The notes beneath the pieces were generated by a model. It was given only the letters and a program-made list of their open reading frames with translations, was not told the origin of the DNA and searched no databases. Of a DNA stretch of 7,329 nt, positions 6,100-7,329 are shown in pieces (within the stretch, counting starts at the first letter, position 1; every line of letters begins with the position of its first letter). The position numbers and the translations under genes are program-made. Source of the stretch: an uncultured Saprospiraceae bacterium (GTDB taxonomy: Bacteria; Bacteroidota; Bacteroidia; Chitinophagales; Saprospiraceae); contig CALHBW010000251.1 in assembly GCA_937930625.1 (NCBI GenBank), forward strand, positions 1 through 7,329. The letters are read 5' to 3'.

Positions 6100-7329
6100 A
6101 TGAATGATTCAAAAATATATTTACTCTTACTTATTTTTAATAAAAAAGAACTGCGCGAATTAGAGAAATTTGTGGAAAGTCCGTTTTTCAATACCGATAA
6201 ATCCGTTGTTTGGCTACTTAAATGGTTAAAAAAGCACTTAGAAAATAAAAAAACGCCCCCCACTAAACAGATGTCGTACATCCGTACTTTCGCAAATAAA
6301 TCTGCTCCTTCAAATCCCCTGACTTCAGCCGAAGCGCAGGCACTCAATGTAGTATCAAGCAAACTCACTCAATTGGTTTTCAATTATTTAACGTGGAAAA
6401 AACTGGAAAAAAACGAGGTATATAAGCAACACCTACTCTTGCAGAGTTTTTTGGAGAATAACGCGCCGGATTTGTTTCGGTTACATTTCACTAAAATTTA
6501 CCCCCAAAATAAAATCCAACAAATGAGTGCAGCAACTTATTACAACCAACACCTGCTCGAATACGATTTTTCTCGTTGGAATTTGCTGCAAAAACACAAT
6601 ATTCAACAGAAAGACAACCTTCAATCGGTCAGCGATAATTTAACGCTTTATTACCTCATACAACAACTTGAATTGGGCTGTGAAATGCTAAGTTTCAGCC
6701 GTGCATACAAGACCTTATACAACTACGATGCGCTTACACATGCACTTGAAATGGCTAGATTGCCACAATTTCGCGACCACGCCCTTATCAAAATATACAG
6801 CACTGCTGTACTTATTTTGAAAGATGAGCAAACGATCCATTTTGAACAACTTAAACACCTACTTGACATTCACGAACATCAAGTTGCAAGACGCGTACTG
6901 AACGATATGTACATTTTGGCGACTAACTTCTGCACCCGCCGAATCATCGCCGGACAAACAGAATACCTCGAAGAGCTTTTCCAGATTTACCAACTCATGT
7001 CCGAAAAAAACCTTCTGACAGAAGGCGAATATATTCCCGTAGGTAAAATGAAAAATATCATCAGTGTAGCTTGTCAGTTGCGACATTTTGATTGGATTCG
7101 GCAACTTATTGAGGATAGTAAAATGCACATTGCACCACATTTTCGGGAGAGCGTGTATTCCTTCGGTATCGGCGTGATTCATTTTTACAAAGGCGAATTG
7201 CGACAAGCCATCAGCCACCTCATTCGAGTGGATGATATTGACATCAATTATCACCTGTCCGGCAGATTTGTACTGATGAAAGCCTATTACGACCTCGACG
7301 AAGATTTCAGTGAGCGCACTGAGCAAATT
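6100..7329 (+). CDS. Hypothetical helical protein of a Bacteroidota family, N-terminal 410 residues (runs off window)
   Basis: An open frame runs from ATG 6100 to the last base without a stop, so the C-terminus is missing. The start is fixed by an in-frame TAA at 6097-6099 directly before it. The product has no signal peptide or membrane segment and looks all-helical and cytoplasmic. Its N-terminus (K-E-L-R-E-L-E-K-F-V-E-S-P-F-F-N, about residues 17-32, then L-L-K-W-L-K-K-H) resembles a Bacteroidota family of unknown function that I recall with an F..SP(F/Y)FN motif. Later segments, for example residues about 340-395 (G-V-I-H-F-Y-K-G-E-L-R-Q-A-I-S-H-L), look like degenerate TPR-type helical hairpins, suggesting protein-protein contacts. 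It is divergent from the surface-protein gene, with 222 bp between them, and no shared role is evident. Two homopolymers, A7 (6247-6253) and C6 (6256-6261), sit early in the gene. I assign no function. Confidence 0.88.
   Translation, partial: MNDSKIYLLLLIFNKKELRELEKFVESPFFNTDKSVVWLLKWLKKHLENKKTPPTKQMSYIRTFANKSAPSNPLTSAEAQALNVVSSKLTQLVFNYLTWKKLEKNEVYKQHLLLQSFLENNAPDLFRLHFTKIYPQNKIQQMSAATYYNQHLLEYDFSRWNLLQKHNIQQKDNLQSVSDNLTLYYLIQQLELGCEMLSFSRAYKTLYNYDALTHALEMARLPQFRDHALIKIYSTAVLILKDEQTIHFEQLKHLLDIHEHQVARRVLNDMYILATNFCTRRIIAGQTEYLEELFQIYQLMSEKNLLTEGEYIPVGKMKNIISVACQLRHFDWIRQLIEDSKMHIAPHFRESVYSFGIGVIHFYKGELRQAISHLIRVDDIDINYHLSGRFVLMKAYYDLDEDFSERTEQI

Noticed and set aside
6247..6261. A7 and C6 runs as a programmed frameshift or phase-variable site in the plus-strand gene
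   Set aside because: The frame continues uninterrupted through both runs for the rest of the window, and no useful alternative-frame product is seen.
6075..6368. 97-codon open frame on the minus strand
   Set aside because: It overlaps the start of the plus-strand gene in antisense and ends inside the AT-rich spacer; no recognisable motifs.
6859..7326. 155-codon open frame on the minus strand
   Set aside because: It is antisense to the plus-strand gene, which has a continuous 410-codon frame with coherent helical composition; the antisense product shows no recognisable domain.

Overview
The window looks like a piece of a Bacteroidota chromosome, most likely from the Saprospiria or a nearby lineage. 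Three things point there. The large surface protein mixes modules typical of that phylum: capped leucine-rich repeats joined to Ig-like domains, a split dockerin-like pair with a 'PGDANADG' start, a SprB-like repeat, and a C-terminal EF-hand-like pair. A TACTTTTG element upstream matches the Bacteroidota -7 promoter consensus TAnnTTTG. Neither gene has a Shine-Dalgarno sequence. The assignment rests on remembered family features, not on a search.

Layout: positions 1-147 hold no callable gene; the notable structure is a 20-bp perfect inverted repeat (82-101 / 131-150) whose right arm covers the stop codon of the large gene. Positions 148-5877 (minus strand) encode one 1909-residue secreted protein. 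From its N-terminus it has a Sec signal peptide, five tandem [cap + LRR + Ig-like] units, a dockerin-like calcium-binding pair, a cohesin-like beta-sandwich, a SprB-like repeat, another small beta-sandwich, and a C-terminal module ending in a second EF-hand-like pair. Positions 5878-6099 are a 222-bp divergent intergenic region. It carries a convincing promoter for the minus-strand gene, a 7-3-7 perfect inverted repeat in that gene's probable leader, and a very AT-rich stretch in front of the plus-strand gene. Positions 6100-7329 (plus strand) are the first 410 codons of a helical cytoplasmic-looking protein of unknown function, cut by the window end.

The two genes are transcribed away from each other and show no obvious functional link. 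The large protein is best read as a cell-surface or secreted adhesin or binding scaffold that has grown by tandem duplication. Cysteines in the repeat caps are gained or lost as pairs, which suggests one disulfide per cap. I see no defence system, mobile element, CRISPR array, tRNA or rRNA. The most interesting material is the modular architecture of the large protein and the structured DNA at both ends of its gene.
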